Assembly (NCBI GenBank): GCA_019426215.1
Contig: CM033402.1
Coordinates: forward strand, 22,826,104-22,890,103
DNA from: Buddleja alternifolia
Lineage: Eukaryota; Streptophyta; Magnoliopsida; Lamiales; Scrophulariaceae
Reading direction: 5' to 3'
DNA length: 64,000 nucleotides
Under the pieces are notes generated by a model that made no database searches, was not told where the DNA came from, and was given only the letters and a program-made list of their open reading frames with translations. The position numbers were made by a program, and so were the translations under genes. Shown here one piece after another: positions 33,718 to 46,146 of this stretch; position 1 is the stretch's first letter; every line of letters begins with the position of its first letter.

Positions 33718-36700
33718 AAGGAAAAGGTGTAATCTTGTTGAAGAAAGTTCAATCAGACAAACGCTGAATGAATCAACAAATACTGGGTACAAAAGCTAAT
33801 GACAAAGTCAACATGACTCAGGCAAAGGAAAGACCAAAGCGAATGTCTCACAAAAGAAAATATATCCAAACGCTCAAAAAGCTAAGGAGATATTTTCTGC
33901 CACTGAATCAAACGTTAAGCGTCCCGCACCAAAAGTGCATCCTAAGCCAGTACCAAAAGAATCAAAGTCTATATCCAAAAACAATCAGTTCATATTATCA
34001 ACACTATGATAATTATGATTACGATTATGATTATTACTATAATCAAGGATATTCTATACATCTAGAAAAAAAAGTATGCAACTCAAAACGAAACCCAAGA
34101 AGGCAAATCTTTCTCCCATAGTGAAGACAAGGCAAATATGGGTTCCGAAAAAATCTAATTCACGTCACTAACAAAGAAGGACCCAAAACAAATGGGTACC
34201 TAAAGGAAATTAGATCTGCCCTTTTGAATGCAGGTACCTAGAGCCAACACCGACGCTTCAGTATGGTACATAGATAGTGGATCATCGAGACACATGACTG
34301 GATCAAAGGATCTCTTGATCAACTATCGTGCAACCAATGGTCCAAAGTTATATTCGGCGATAATTCTAAAGGTAAAACTAAAGGTATAGGTATCATGCAT
34401 AGGGGGAACATCATGATCAATGATGTATACTATGTTGAGGGTCTTAAACATAATCTCCTAAGCATAAGTCAATTCTGTGATAAAGGCTTTGAAATTAAAT
34501 TTTCTAGTGACTTGTGCGAGATAATCGATGTTAAGACAGGATCTACTAAATTAAAAGGAAGAAGAACAAACAATGTATACTTAGTAGATTGGGATTCAAC
34601 ATTAGATAACAACCCTACATGTTTCGTAGCTAAGAATCAAAACGAATTAGGTTGGTTATGGCACAGAAAAATGAATCACCTCAATTCAAAACAATCTCTC
34701 AATTAATATCTCTAAATCTCGTAGAGGGATTACCTAAAGTTCCTTTAATAAGATCGCTTATGTGATGCTTGTCAAATGGGTAAACAAGTTAAATCATCTT
34801 TTAAGAAGAAGCTTCATCTATCGACCTCTCGAATACTTGAATTACTACATTTAGATTTGTTTGGTCCTATTCAAATCATGAGCGTTAGTGGTAAAAAGTA
34901 TTCACTAGTAATAGTTGATGATTTTTCACGCTATACATGGGTAGAATTTCTAGCATCTAAAGATGAAACTAGTGCAAGCTCACCTCTCTAATTCGTCAAC
35001 TACAAAACTCAAAAGATCTAAAAGTGACAAGAATTAGAAGTGATAGAGGAACTGAATTTACTAACCATATTGTTGAGAAATTTTGTAAAGACTTTGGAAT
35101 ACTTCATGAGTATTCAGCACCTAGAACACCTCAACAAAATGGAGTTGCTGAACGACGGAACAGAACGCTTAAGAAGCCGCTAGGACTATGTTAGCCGAGT
35201 CTAAGCTGCCTCAAAGGTTGTGGGCCGAAGCTATCAACACTGCTTGCTACACTCAGAACGGTGTATGATCAAATAGCAACATGAAAAGACTCCAATGAGT
35301 TATGGAAGGACGTAAGCCGAATGTTTCATACTTTCATGTATTTGGTTCAAAATGTTTCATCATAACAATGGTTCCCAAAGCCTAAAGACATTTGATCCTA
35401 AAGCAGATGAAGGAATCTTTCTAGGTTACGCCAAAAATGGAAAGAGCTTTCGCATCTTAAATAAAGTCAAATCGAAGGTTGAAGAATCCATTCATGTTGT
35501 GTTTGATGATGCTAACCAAGAACCGAGTAAGGTTAATATTAATGATGCAGGAATTGAAGATTTATCTCAACAAGCGTCACAAATCAATCTGTGTGATGAT
35601 AGTGATATTGATGAAGATAATGAAATCATTGTACCTAATCCTAAGACTACTCGTAAAGACATCAACGATGACATTGCAAGAAACGCTGATGATCATGAAG
35701 GGAATGTTCATCAAGAGCAAACTCAAACTATAAACACTGAAGCGCCTACGCAAGGAATTGGTCAAGCGCCTGCACAGTTTAATCAAACGTTAGATCAATC
35801 TCTTAACCCGTTCCAACCAGACAGAAAATGGCTCAGAGACCATCCACCAGAACTAATTATTGGAGATATTGGAGCACCCGTTAGAACAAGAGCCGCTACA
35901 ATAAATGAGGCCATGTTTGCAAGCTTCCTATCTCAAATGGAACCAAAGAAAGTGGATGAAGCGCTTAACGATCCAAGTTGGATAGAAGCCATGCAAGAAG
36001 AGCTAAACCAATTTGAAAGAAATGAGGTATGGACGCTAGTACCAAGACCAACCCACCAAGGGGTCATTGGAACTAGATGGGTCTATAGAAACAAAATGGA
36101 TGAGAATGGGATGTGATTAGAAACAAAGCCAGACTCGTAGCTCAGGGATACTGTCCAGAAGAGGGCATCGACTTTGATGAAACATACGCTCCAGTTAGCC
36201 CGTCTTGAAGCAATCCGCATGTTCTAGCGGTTGCAGCATTAACAAATTTACAGTATATCAAATGGACGTAAAGAGTGCTTTTCTGAATGGTAAACTCCAA
36301 GAAGAAGTTATGTGGAGCAACCACCAGGATTCATCAACAACCATGGGAAAAGCATGGTTTACAAATTGGACAAGGCACTCTATGGTCTAAACAAGCACCA
36401 CGAGCATGGTATGACACTCTTTCTATCTTCCTTATAGGTAAAGGCTTTTCAAAAGGCAGCGTTGACACAACGTTATTCAAAATTACACATAATGGAGATA
36501 TTCTCCTAGTTCAAATTTATGTTGATGATATTATATTTGGATCTACCATAAGCGTCTATGTGAGAAATTTTCAAAGATGATGCAAGATCAATTTGAGATG
36601 AGCATGATGGGTGAATTAACTTTTTCCTAGGATTACAAGTTAAACAACTCCCTAATGGCATATTCATAAATCAAACTAAATATACTAGAGTATGATCAAG

Positions 36701-37456
36701 AATTTGGTATGGAAAATGCATCACCTTCAAAAATTCCAATGAGCCAAACGCTTAAGCTAGATAGAGATGATAATGGAAAGAAAATTGATATCACTAACTA
36801 TACAGGTATATTGGATCACTTCTTTATCTTACAGCTAGTAGACCTGATATTATGTTCTCAGTATGCATGTGGCACGATTTCAAGCTGATCCTAGAGAATC
36901 ACACTTAATTGCTGCTAAAAGGATCCTTAAGTACCTAAAAGGCACACAAAATGTGGGCTTATGGTATCCTAGGGATTCTCCTTTTGAACTAATTGGTTAT
37001 TCAGATGCAGATTTTGCAGGATGCAAAATAGATAGAAAAAGTACTAGTGGAACATGTCAATTTCTAGTGATAGACTAATTTCATGGCATAGTAAGAAGCA
37101 ACGTCCATCGCTACTTCCACCGCTGAAGCTGAGTATGTAGCCGCTGGAAGCTGTTGTGCACAGATCCTTGGATGAGGCAACAACTTAGAGATTATGGAAT
37201 AATCCTAGATCCAACTCCTATCCATTGTGACAATCAAAGCGCCTTAGCAATGACTCAAAATCCAGTTCTTCACTCTAGAACCAAACACATTGACATTCGC
37301 TATCACTTTCTACGTGACCACGTTCAAAAGAAAGATATCTCCATGCACTTCATTGGTACAGAAAAGCAACTGGCAGATATCTTCACCAAAGCGCTTAACG
37401 AACAACGTTTTCTCACTTTAAGAAGTGAACTAGGTATGATTGATCTAAATGCTTAA
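33718..37456 (+). pseudogene. S3 gag C-terminus and pol
   Basis: Order: gag tail with Tyr/Asp-rich repeats (to 34121); protease VWYIDSGSSRHMTG (about 34260-34300); integrase with a zinc-finger part (LWHRKMNHLN, CQMGKQ), DLFGPIQIMSVSGKKYSLVI, RIRSDRGTEFTN and APRTPQQNGVAERRNRTL; linker; reverse transcriptase with [35 protein letters not shown] and YVDD at 36518-36529; RNase H with YSDADFAGC, HCDNQSALAMTQNP, RTKHIDIRYHFLRDHV and ADIFTKAL, ending at 37456. At least eight frameshifts or stops are visible. The catalytic YVDD and the Q before it are intact, unlike in S2. Confidence 0.88.
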
Positions 37457-38564
37457 TCATTCGAAATATCATACTTTTGTTAGGCATGAAATTTAGGGGG
37501 AATTCACTATATGTTATGTAATTTATGGGGAACCTACATAAGGGGAACCTTAAAAGAGCTAACTATACTTAAGTGAATATGACCAAAAATGTTTTCCCTT
37601 GCATCGGTCATACGCACTTAGCACCATACACTTAAATCCTTTTGACGCTTATTACACAAATCTGTCTTAGCGTCTGCACTTCTTTCAAAATAAACTAAAC
37701 GCTTAGCTTTATTCCCGGCTAAAGCACTTAGTAAAAAGACCCTTTAAAAGCAAGCGTACATTACCCTACGCTAAAACGAGAAAGTGGATTAGTCAATCAA
37801 TGCAATTAATGCTGACTTGACATTCCTCACCCTTCGCTCAAGAAAACCCATGGGTACTCATCACGTTTTTCAAAGATGGTTCAGCACATGTACACGCGTC
37901 AGTACAATTACCATGTATCTTAGACGAATACAACCAGCGCTGAATATTTTAAACCAAAAGTAAAACACTACTACCAAGACATAATGATAAGTACTGGGAA
38001 ACTGTGTCCTCATACACAGGAATAATTCTATATGTTACAATGACCGCTAAAGCACAAAATGTTACTTGAAAGAGAACCTCAAGATTCTCAAGCGTCCACA
38101 TAACACTGAATTGTTTCAAGCGTCATTCTGAATAGGTCCGGACGCTTTAACAAATTTTTGGCGGGTATTTGAATAGTGTTCAAAATTATGGTTCCCGAAC
38201 AGTTTCATAAAGAACGTATCCGCTTTTCATGGGCACACGTATCACTCTCAGTATATCAAAAGTCTCTGTTTCAAACTTTTAATCGGACTTCAAAATAGTA
38301 TATGTGGAAGTTACTAAAAGAAACCGTGCCTATTTAATCTAAATTCACGTCCACAGTTATATTTTAATGGCTGAGATTTATATTCCTCCACGTGTCAACA
38401 TCTCAAACTTCAAACACAAAGAACATTCAAATTGAAGTATCTCAAAAACACACTTTCTGCAGAACACAAACACTCTTATACTCTATTACATTCGTGCAAG
38501 AAAAATTCTCTCTCTTTCTCAAAAACAAAAATTTTCATTCGTAATCTCTGTCTACTTCTCACTA
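37457..38564 (+). other. S3 spacer between pol and ORF3
   Basis: 1.1 kb, non-coding, with many AAGCG/CGCTT words. The last 150 bases are pyrimidine-rich and lead to the ORF3 ATG at 38565. I see no convincing splice acceptor or TATA box that explains ORF3 expression. Intact elements may use splicing or an internal start. Confidence 0.6.
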
Positions 38565-41500
38565 ATGGCACCCAAGAAAGCTACTGCTGGAACCACTGAA
38601 GTTGTTGTTAAGGTCACTGAAGGCCTTATAGTTGATTGGAAGTTTCTCTATGAAAACCCCCAAATTGATTTAACGGAAATGATGGATTCTGTAGCAGAGG
38701 CTGGGCTTCAGAAATTTCTCACAAAATACTCGTATATGTTTCCTGAAGAACTAGAATTTTTCTGGAGAAATGCTCGACTGTCTGACGATGAGACTTCCAT
38801 CACTTGTTTGTTTCCTGTCTCCAAGAAGGAATCAAAGACGTTCACTCTCTCTGCGGCCTCTATTGCCCAGAATTTCTCTCTACCTAATGCTGGAGCCACT
38901 TTAGACACTATCACTGAAGAACAAATTCAAGAAGTCTGGACTCAGATTAGCGCTTACGATGATGTTCCATACAAACCGTACTTTGAGAAGAAAGATATAG
39001 TGAACAGGTATCGAGTCTTGGCTGATTTCTGCAGTAAAAACATTGAATGCAGAGTGGGAACCTTCGACAAAATCAACCCAACCCAGTTCCAGATGATGAC
39101 TGCCATCCTGCTCAAGATAAAAATCAATTGGAGCGCCTATATATTCAGCAGGTTCAGAGACAGTCTACGCACTTCAAACCGACCTTATGGTCTAGTTTTA
39201 AGTGATCTAATTTTTCGAGCAGAGTGCACCTCTTCAGCAGGAGTCACCGTGGCCAAGCATAAGTTCTATGGGCCAAGAATCATCAATAATCTCTTCAATC
39301 CACCCAAAGTTGGAGGTGCTGCTAAGCCTCTCTCTGAGCGCCAAGTTGTCCGAGCAGCGTCAGATGAGGAGACTGAGCGTCCAGATCAGGAGACAACCAA
39401 ACGTAATGTGAAGCGTCCCACTGTCACAAAGAAACGGGCTCCTCGAAAGCCCAAAGCTCACCCTATCAAAAGCGATGAAGATGACGAGGATTCTATACCC
39501 CTCATTAGTCGGAAAGATCTGGAAAAGGTTCTCAAAAATATTGACTTTGAAGAACCTGCAGTTCCACAGACTCAAGCGTTCCCCGCCGAAGGTATAAATG
39601 TGAAGCGTATCTTCAAGAGACGTAAGCGTCCAACTGCTGCCATTTCTTCTGAGGCTACACAAAGTGATCAAGCCATAGCTGCTGTCCCGATATCATCCTT
39701 TGAAACACCAGTTGATGTCCATCTGGATGTTGATATGGCCCACATTGTGGCCATCGCACATGAAGCTGCCATCGAATCTACAAATCTCGAGCCTGATGAA
39801 CCTGAAATCCCAAGGGTTCAACCATTGCTTGCATTACCTAGTACAACAGAGGCACGCTCAGAAGGTCAGAGCGATGCTAACGACGTTGTGATTCATCGAC
39901 ATTTCTTCAAGCTGGATCCCTTAAAGACTATCGATCACTCAGTCGATTATTTGCCTCCAGCGCCCGCAGAGACCTTCATACCTGCAGGATACAATGAAGA
40001 AAGTCTTATCAATGCCGAAAATGATATCGCCAAGCTCATAAAGTTTGATCTGGCTGTACGCAACACTCTCTTTAAACACAGCCTCAACCCCAGCTGATGA
40101 AGCTTACTACACAGCCCTTGAACTCGGGAAGACTCCCAACACATCCCGGCTTCCGTAACTCTCCAAGCACAGCGGCAAGGAGGTAAGACTCCTAGAGCTG
40201 ATGTTGATTTAGCTTATTATCTGGACTGTGGGACAAGCAAACCCACTGGCTTCGCTCTCAGAGACTACAACATCAGAGTCTATGAGCGTCAGGATAAGCT
40301 TGTGAACCCAACGGAAGGGCTACTAAACAGAGAAGGCTATTCTCACTCTCCAACACTGGTCAAAAGCAGGGAAAACAAGCGCTCAGCTAATCCTCTCCTC
40401 CTGTGGAAGAATAAAGGAGTACATGCCGGTGAGCGTCCAGCTTCCCTGACCGAGATGATTCAACTTGAAACCGATGCATATTTTGACTGCGTTTGGAACG
40501 CTAACTACCAACCAGACAGGTATCGTTTTGAATCCATCTGTGATATTCATCACCAAGGGTTTCGTGCTATACTTAATGCAGAAACTGAGTATTGTATGAC
40601 TGAGATAAGATGGGCTGAAGCATACATGGGTGACACGTATAAATTTGAAGACTTGGTTAGTGCTCCCCATCTGTTCAGAATAGGGATTCATGATAAAAAG
40701 ACCAAATTTGCACGCTACATGCTAACGCAACGCCAACATAGAGTTGGACCCGTTCTGAAGCTGCCTCTAATCCGCCATCAACCTGAACACCGCTTAAGAC
40801 AAGCATTGCACAAACTGGCCAACTCTTCTCTACGCTTTGCTGATCAAGCGTCCACCAGCGGTTCTTCTCCCCTGTCCTGTCTGAACTTCACCCCTAGCCA
40901 CTGTGAAGACAACTTTTCTTTCATGATGGCAATTATGCCTCCAGTCTCCCTATTCGACAAAATCTTCACAGAAAATCTGGACAATGGAATGGCTCTCAGA
41001 TCAATCCTTTGAGAGGATATCCACTTCTTCCGTCTATTCGACAAGAAGTCTTCAGTCACTATGATTTTGTTTTATCGCTGCTAGAAAGATCTCAAGCGCT
41101 TGCTTCAGCCATCTACCCATACTTGGAAGAGTATTACCGGCTCCACGTTCCCGACTCTCGGAAACCGAAGACTTTCCCAACAGATCGGCTAATTGGCTTC
41201 TCACAACACTATTGCCCAGATGCCTTATTCTCCATCTGCCAAGCGCCCTCCAAAATCTTTCCCACTCATGTGCTGGATATCCTCGAGCCAATGTATATCA
41301 GGGCCCTGGATAGTCCTATCAGAACGTTCATTCAAGGTACTTATCTCCCCACTCTACATTTGAATGAACTTCTACAGATTGCTACGTATCCATATGCAGA
41401 TGAGCCGTTTGCCAGCTTGGACTTTCGGTTTACGGACTTTAGCCGTATAGAATCAGAATTTACTGCAGCACCAGCTGACACGTTACCTGCTCCTGAGCGC

Positions 41501-42472
41501 TTATTAGAATTACCTCAAGCGCCTCATTTCCCCAGTCCAACTGAATCCGACTCTACTGCATCCACCAAGTCCAACACTGCCCCAGAGCTTCGAGGAACAG
41601 TATTTGATCCTACTTATCAAGTACCTATTGAATCTCTCAAGCACACATCTCGTTTTAAGCCTCGAGTCAGCACTGCAATTCCCGACGCTCAACCGTCCAT
41701 GACTGAATGCCTCACTCAAATACAGCAACTATCTACAGCTACTCAGGCAAGTCATGTGGCTTTAACCAATGATCTACAAGACCGGTTCACGGCTCTAGAG
41801 ACCTCTCTCACAGACGCTAATCACGCTCAACTCCTGGTCATGAAAGAACATTTCGACCAGCGTCTAACCACTCTTGAGGCCTCTGTCGCTCAGATTGCTA
41901 CTCAAGTCAGTCTTCTTACTCAGCATTTCATACAGACTGATGATGGCAATAAGGGGGAAAAGAAGGGAGAAAAGAGGAAATCGTCAACATCTAAAGATCA
42001 AGTTCCTCCTCCATCATCCAAGCGTCAACATATTGATACTTCTCTCATACTGAGTACAGAACCAAGGTATCCCTATCCCTCTTGGGTAACTACATCGGTT
42101 GAAGCGTCCAATAAGAAAGACACTCCTAGAGTGCTCTATCCAACTCTTCCATTGCCTTCAAGAGCACTGCTTGAACAGTTTGACATTCCTCTTCTCAGAG
42201 CATCAATTCCAGAACCATCTGATCCAGCAGTATTAGCCTTAGAAAGAAAAATGTCTGACTTCGACCAAACCTTCAGAATTTGCCTACGATACATAGGCAT
42301 CAGTCCAGAGGAATGGGATAAACACTTCATTGCCTTTAAGGCACGACAAGTTCAAGAAAACAAGCACATAATCAGTAAAGATCATGCTGCGATGATGACG
42401 TTAGAAGATCAGATAACTGAAGCAATCCGTGCTGAAATGACTAAGAGATACAAGATCAAGTCACGATCTTGA
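38565..42472 (+). pseudogene. S3 extra ORF downstream of pol (ORF3)
   Basis: ATG 38565 (MAPKKATAGTTEVV) to TGA 42472, about 1,300 codons. Only a few lesions are present: a frame change near 40070 corrected before 40302, and another near 41000. The N-terminal 230 residues are globular (VTEGLIVDWKFLYENPQIDL; INPTQFQMMTAILLKIKINW). Lys/Arg-rich segments follow (KRPTVTKKRAPRKPK; KRIFKRRKRP), possible nuclear or RNA-binding signals. The middle is globular, then come a heptad-rich region near 41700-41930 and a Lys-rich patch (GDKKGEK-like at 41944-41980). The C-terminus is the part shared with S1. No hydrophobic transmembrane segment is visible, which argues against a classical envelope protein. 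Function unknown. Confidence 0.8.
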
Positions 42473-42659
42473 TTTTTACTTGTGCTTCTCTCTTTTTAGT
42501 TGTAAAATCCCTGTACTATGAAATATATATATAAAATGCATTTTACAACTGAAACATCTCGTTAAAGCTCAAACTAACTTACTAACTTACGCTAACCTTC
42601 ACTTTAGGTATCTAACGGTTGAACTAAATAAGTATTGCCATCATCAAAAAGGGGGAAAT
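42473..42659 (+). other. S3 3' spacer and polypurine tract
   Basis: Non-coding; ends with AAAAAGGGGGAAAT at 42646-42659 directly before the LTR. Confidence 0.85.
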
Positions 42660-44429
42660 TGTTAGGAATTTCATATTAGATGTTTTGATGATGACAAATA
42701 GGACTTCCTGTTAGACCCCGAAAAGTGTAAAAGCTTTCATAGAATGTTATGTATAAGTACCTGAAAGCTTATTTATCTTAGGCTTATAGTATTTATCTTT
42801 GTAGAATTCACTAAGTATGTGACACTAAATCACTTAGGAAAATTCTGAGTGAGTCTACCAAGTGATGAAGGTGAAGATCAAGCGTCTGAAGCTACAATAG
42901 ATAAAGATATTTTGAAGCGTCCGTCAAACGCTTTAGGGATTATCCCAGTGCTCAAACTAAGAATGGATAACTCAGGCCGAATACTCAACATCAAGTGAAA
43001 TGACGGAATTCTCAGTAAGACCATCAAGACAAGATTGAAGAGTAAGCGTCTGAAATAAAGAGAAGAAACTCAGGATCAGTCCAAGCGTCTGTCCAATACA
43101 CAAGAATAACTATTCTCTTCAGCAAGCGTCCAAAAGGTTAAACCAACACAACCTACAAAGAAAGTAACCTGAAAACTCAAACCCAAAACCATCCAAAGAC
43201 TTAAAAATGCATGAATCAAACGGACGAATTATTTCCAACGGAAATAAGACAAGATGCATTAAAAGTCGGATAAGTGCTATTAAAATATAAGCACTATAAC
43301 GTATGGGTAAGCCATTCTTTTGACCGAAACTGTCAGAAGTTATGAAACCAAGAACATGCCTAACTAATTAAGTATACCCAAAGTTAGAAATGTCTGAACT
43401 CAAGGAATGTTTGGGGAAACGAGACTCCAACCGTGTCAAACGGACAAAAAACCACCAATACCTTATAAATAGCTCTTTTAACAAACAAGTAAAAAAAAAA
43501 GGCACACAAAAAAAAAGCAAAAAATACCTACTTTGTTGAAAGAAAAGCTTACTGAAAATCATAGCCAAATATCCATATAAGCTTTTCACAAATATTCCAG
43601 AGACAGTCACCCATATCTCAAATCTCTTTTTAAAAAGAACCTATACTACCATTGAGATATCCCCAAGTTGTTTGAACTTTCCAAAAACAAACAAACCCGT
43701 GACCAAAACCATCAACACCTTTCATCTGAGTGAGAAAGCTGGTTGACTTGCAAGCAATATTTTTGTGTAAAAGAAGCTTGTTGAAGTTGATCTCTATTGG
43801 ACCTGAAATCTGTGTGACCAAGGAGTTCCGAGATCAAGAGTAACTTGCACCATTTCTGAGTGAAAGAAGCAAGGGGATAGAAGGTCTTTAGTGGAGCTGA
43901 AATCTGTGTGACCAAGGAGTTCCGAGATCATATCCAATCTCCCTCTATCTTGTAGAAGTCTCTGTGTGACTCTTCGATAATCATCATAGTGGAAAAACCT
44001 CCCTGATAAAAGGAGAAGAAGGACGTAGCTGGGATTACATCACCCAGTGAACCTTACAAATATCTTGTGTCATTTACTTCTTTAAGCATTCATTGTTTTA
44101 CTGATTTACTATTCATATTGCATACATTCTGATAAAGTCTTAAAACAACTAAGCGACTACTTTCGATTAATTAACCGAACGCTAAGCTATAAAATACTAC
44201 CGCTGTGCTAACTCTGATTTAGTGACTAAACTCTGCCCTACTTTGGTAAGCGTTGAAATCACCGAGTCTAAGTTAACGTTTCTCAAGCGCCACATCCAGC
44301 GCTTAAACTTGTCAAGCGTTCAAATACTTCAAAGTGATACGAACTTTTAAGAAGTCGAAAAAGACTTCAGGGTCTATTCAACCCCCCCCCCCCCTTCTAG
44401 ACCCTTTCGTATACCACTTGGGACCAACA
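42660..44429 (+). repeat. S3 3' LTR
   Basis: 1,770 bp, TGTTAGGAATTTC to GGGACCAACA. TATAAATA is at 43464-43471. A C13 tract is at 44382-44394 (C7 in S1). About 220 bp longer than the S1 LTR; the region 43680-43930 contains a partial tandem duplication (the GAAATCTGTGTGACCAAGGAG block occurs twice). AAGCG words at 42890, 42915, 43044, 43083 and 43124. Confidence 0.92.
43805..43930 (+). repeat. Partial tandem duplication in the S3 LTR
   Basis: The block from CTGAAATCTGTGTGACCAAG to TTCCGAGATCA occurs at about 43803-43834 and again at about 43898-43929, each time after a variant of TGCA-TT-GTG-AAAGAAGC. The S1 LTR has one copy of this region (about 1495-1565). It explains part of the extra LTR length. 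Confidence 0.6.
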
Positions 44430-44588
44430 GATACAAAGTATAACTTTGTTAGAGATATAGTTGATAAGAAAGAGGTGATGTTGAAGTATATAACTATGCA
44501 CCAAATGGTGGCAGATCCCTTTACTAAGCCTATACCTAGAGATGTATTTATAAGCCATGTTAGATCTCTAGGGTTGCGTAGGATGTGA
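44430..44588 (+). pseudogene. H RNase H C-terminus
   Basis: Reads KYNFVRDIVDKKEVMLKYIT and VADPFTKPIPRDVFISHVRSLGLRRM before the TGA at 44588. This is the last segment of copia polyproteins. The upstream part of the 84-residue open frame (44334-44429) is S3 LTR, so the frame is a chimera. Confidence 0.8.
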
Positions 44589-45668
44589 TGTAATAAACAT
44601 ATGAATGTTTATGTTATGTTATGCTCATGAATGTTATGTATTTTCAATGGTTTGATGTGTACACATGTTCTAGAAGATGTATAGTATATCTTCATAAAAG
44701 TATGTCGGACAAGTTGAGATTGGCTCTCTCACACGAGCAATCGCCTCTGATGTTGAGTAGCATGCAGAGATGAGAAAATATTGATTTTTTGCGTTAGAGA
44801 ACAAAATCATATATGAATGTCGCCTTGGTAAATTACTAAGCTGAGATTACTGTTTGAAAATTGGTAATCGAATGGATTCCCACAATCCATGAAACTTGTC
44901 CAGTAGCCAGATGTGAGTTTTCTTTTGAGATTGTTTTAATGGAGGACAAACAATAAGAAAACTCAAAGTTAAGTGTTGAGATACACTTGAACAAAGATCT
45001 GTACAGTGTATTTGATTTGAATCATGACATACACTTCCAAATAGGAAGAAAAATATTGTAGCACGTGTTTCATACCGCGTGTGCTTAAATGACCATTGAA
45101 GGAATGAGAAAAATCCCTGCTTTCTCATTGTGTGAGACTCAGAGGTTTATATGACCTCAATGTGTACCCTTATGACTTTCGACTAGTTCTTAAAACTTTA
45201 TTTTAGTGTTGCTACTTTGGCATATTACCAATAGCCATGAATAATTCAGCAATGCGGTATATGTCTAGGAAAGCAGCTATAATATAGTTGAGGGATTCTA
45301 GTAGGAAAGGAAGACTATCTTTATCTGACATGTACCTTGTATTCACAGGCCGGCCAACTATGTAAAACTTAGTGTTTTAAACATAATTGTGAATGCGTAG
45401 AATAGATTGGAAGTCAAGTATGCTCTTACATATTGCTTGAGGGATAAGAGATATGTTGACTTGTGTAGTGAAAAGAAGTCTGTGGTATAGCGAGATGTTG
45501 TCCTCATGCTATTTGAATTGAGTTGCTATATATCCTAACCGGTGTATAGCTCGAAGCTCATTATATTATGCTCGCTGGTCATACGATCCATTTTGCTTGT
45601 ATGAAGTTGTGAGTATGCCGTTATGGTTGAACCAGAAGTATGTCTAGCCCTCATGTGCGAGTGGGAGA
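44589..45668 (+). other. H 3' untranslated region
   Basis: No coding signal. Ends in GTGGGAGA immediately before the presumed LTR. The minus-strand frames here have no recognisable content. Confidence 0.5.
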
Positions 45669-46146
45669 TGTAAGAAATAGAATACAGGTCGTGGGTCGCC
45701 CATGAGGGCTGATCCTACCCATGTTCTATTTGAAATCAAATAATTGGAGGGAATAGTTTTGGCGGGGAAAAACTATCAAATAACTTCCCTTCATTAACTC
45801 CCCATAACATCTGAAGTTTGAACAAGAAAAATAAGAGAGAAAAATAGAAAATTAGGATGTGAAAATAGAGAGAAAAAGGAAAGACATAGAACGGTAAACT
45901 TTGGTGCAAATTTGGCGAGGAACTTACATCTTGAAGCATTTGGATCGTGGATATCATCTCTCTCCAAGTGACAGAGATTGTGGACTGATTTGGAGCACTA
46001 TTTCGTGTAGGAAGGCTGTGATTCAACCAAGTAAGATCCGTTTTTTTTATGCTATTAATTTATCGAATCACATGAGATATGTGTTTATATATTCTTTCAA
46101 CACTAATCAACTACGACGGACAAAATCTTGCTTCTTTATAACTACA
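45669..46146 (+). repeat. H 3' LTR (end uncertain)
   Basis: Starts TGTAAGAAATAG after the purine-rich GTGGGAGA. A proposed end at ACTACA near 46146 gives about 478 bp. No second copy is available to confirm the end. Confidence 0.4.

Larger units (their letters stand above)
33718..44429 (+). mobile_element. S3: 5'-truncated SIRE-like copia element
   Basis: Plus-strand copy starting inside the gag C-terminal region (equivalent to about 26970 of S2). It then has protease, integrase, reverse transcriptase, RNase H, a 1.1 kb spacer, the large ORF3, polypurine tract and a full 3' LTR. The 5' LTR, primer site and most of gag are missing. On the right it abuts the tail of element H, so S3 probably inserted into H; the 5 bp after its LTR are GATAC. 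Confidence 0.9.
44430..46146 (+). mobile_element. H: 3' end of another copia element
   Basis: Begins mid-frame with the end of RNase H, followed by a roughly 1.1 kb 3' untranslated region. A PPT-like GTGGGAGA ends at about 45668, and an LTR begins TGTAAGAAATAGAATACAGG at about 45669. The LTR end is not certain; a possible CTACA end lies near 46146. H seems to be the target that S3 entered. Confidence 0.6.

Noticed and set aside
38565..42472. Intact cellular gene
   Set aside because: It lies between pol and the 3' LTR of S3, is repeated in S1 and S2, and carries frameshifts; it is an element ORF.
44382..44394. C13 tract as a biological signal
   Set aside because: It is a length-variable homopolymer at a conserved place in the LTR (C7 in S1); slippage or sequencing error explains it.
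44334..44588. 84-residue complete protein
   Set aside because: Its first part is S3 LTR; only the part after 44430 is copia RNase H.
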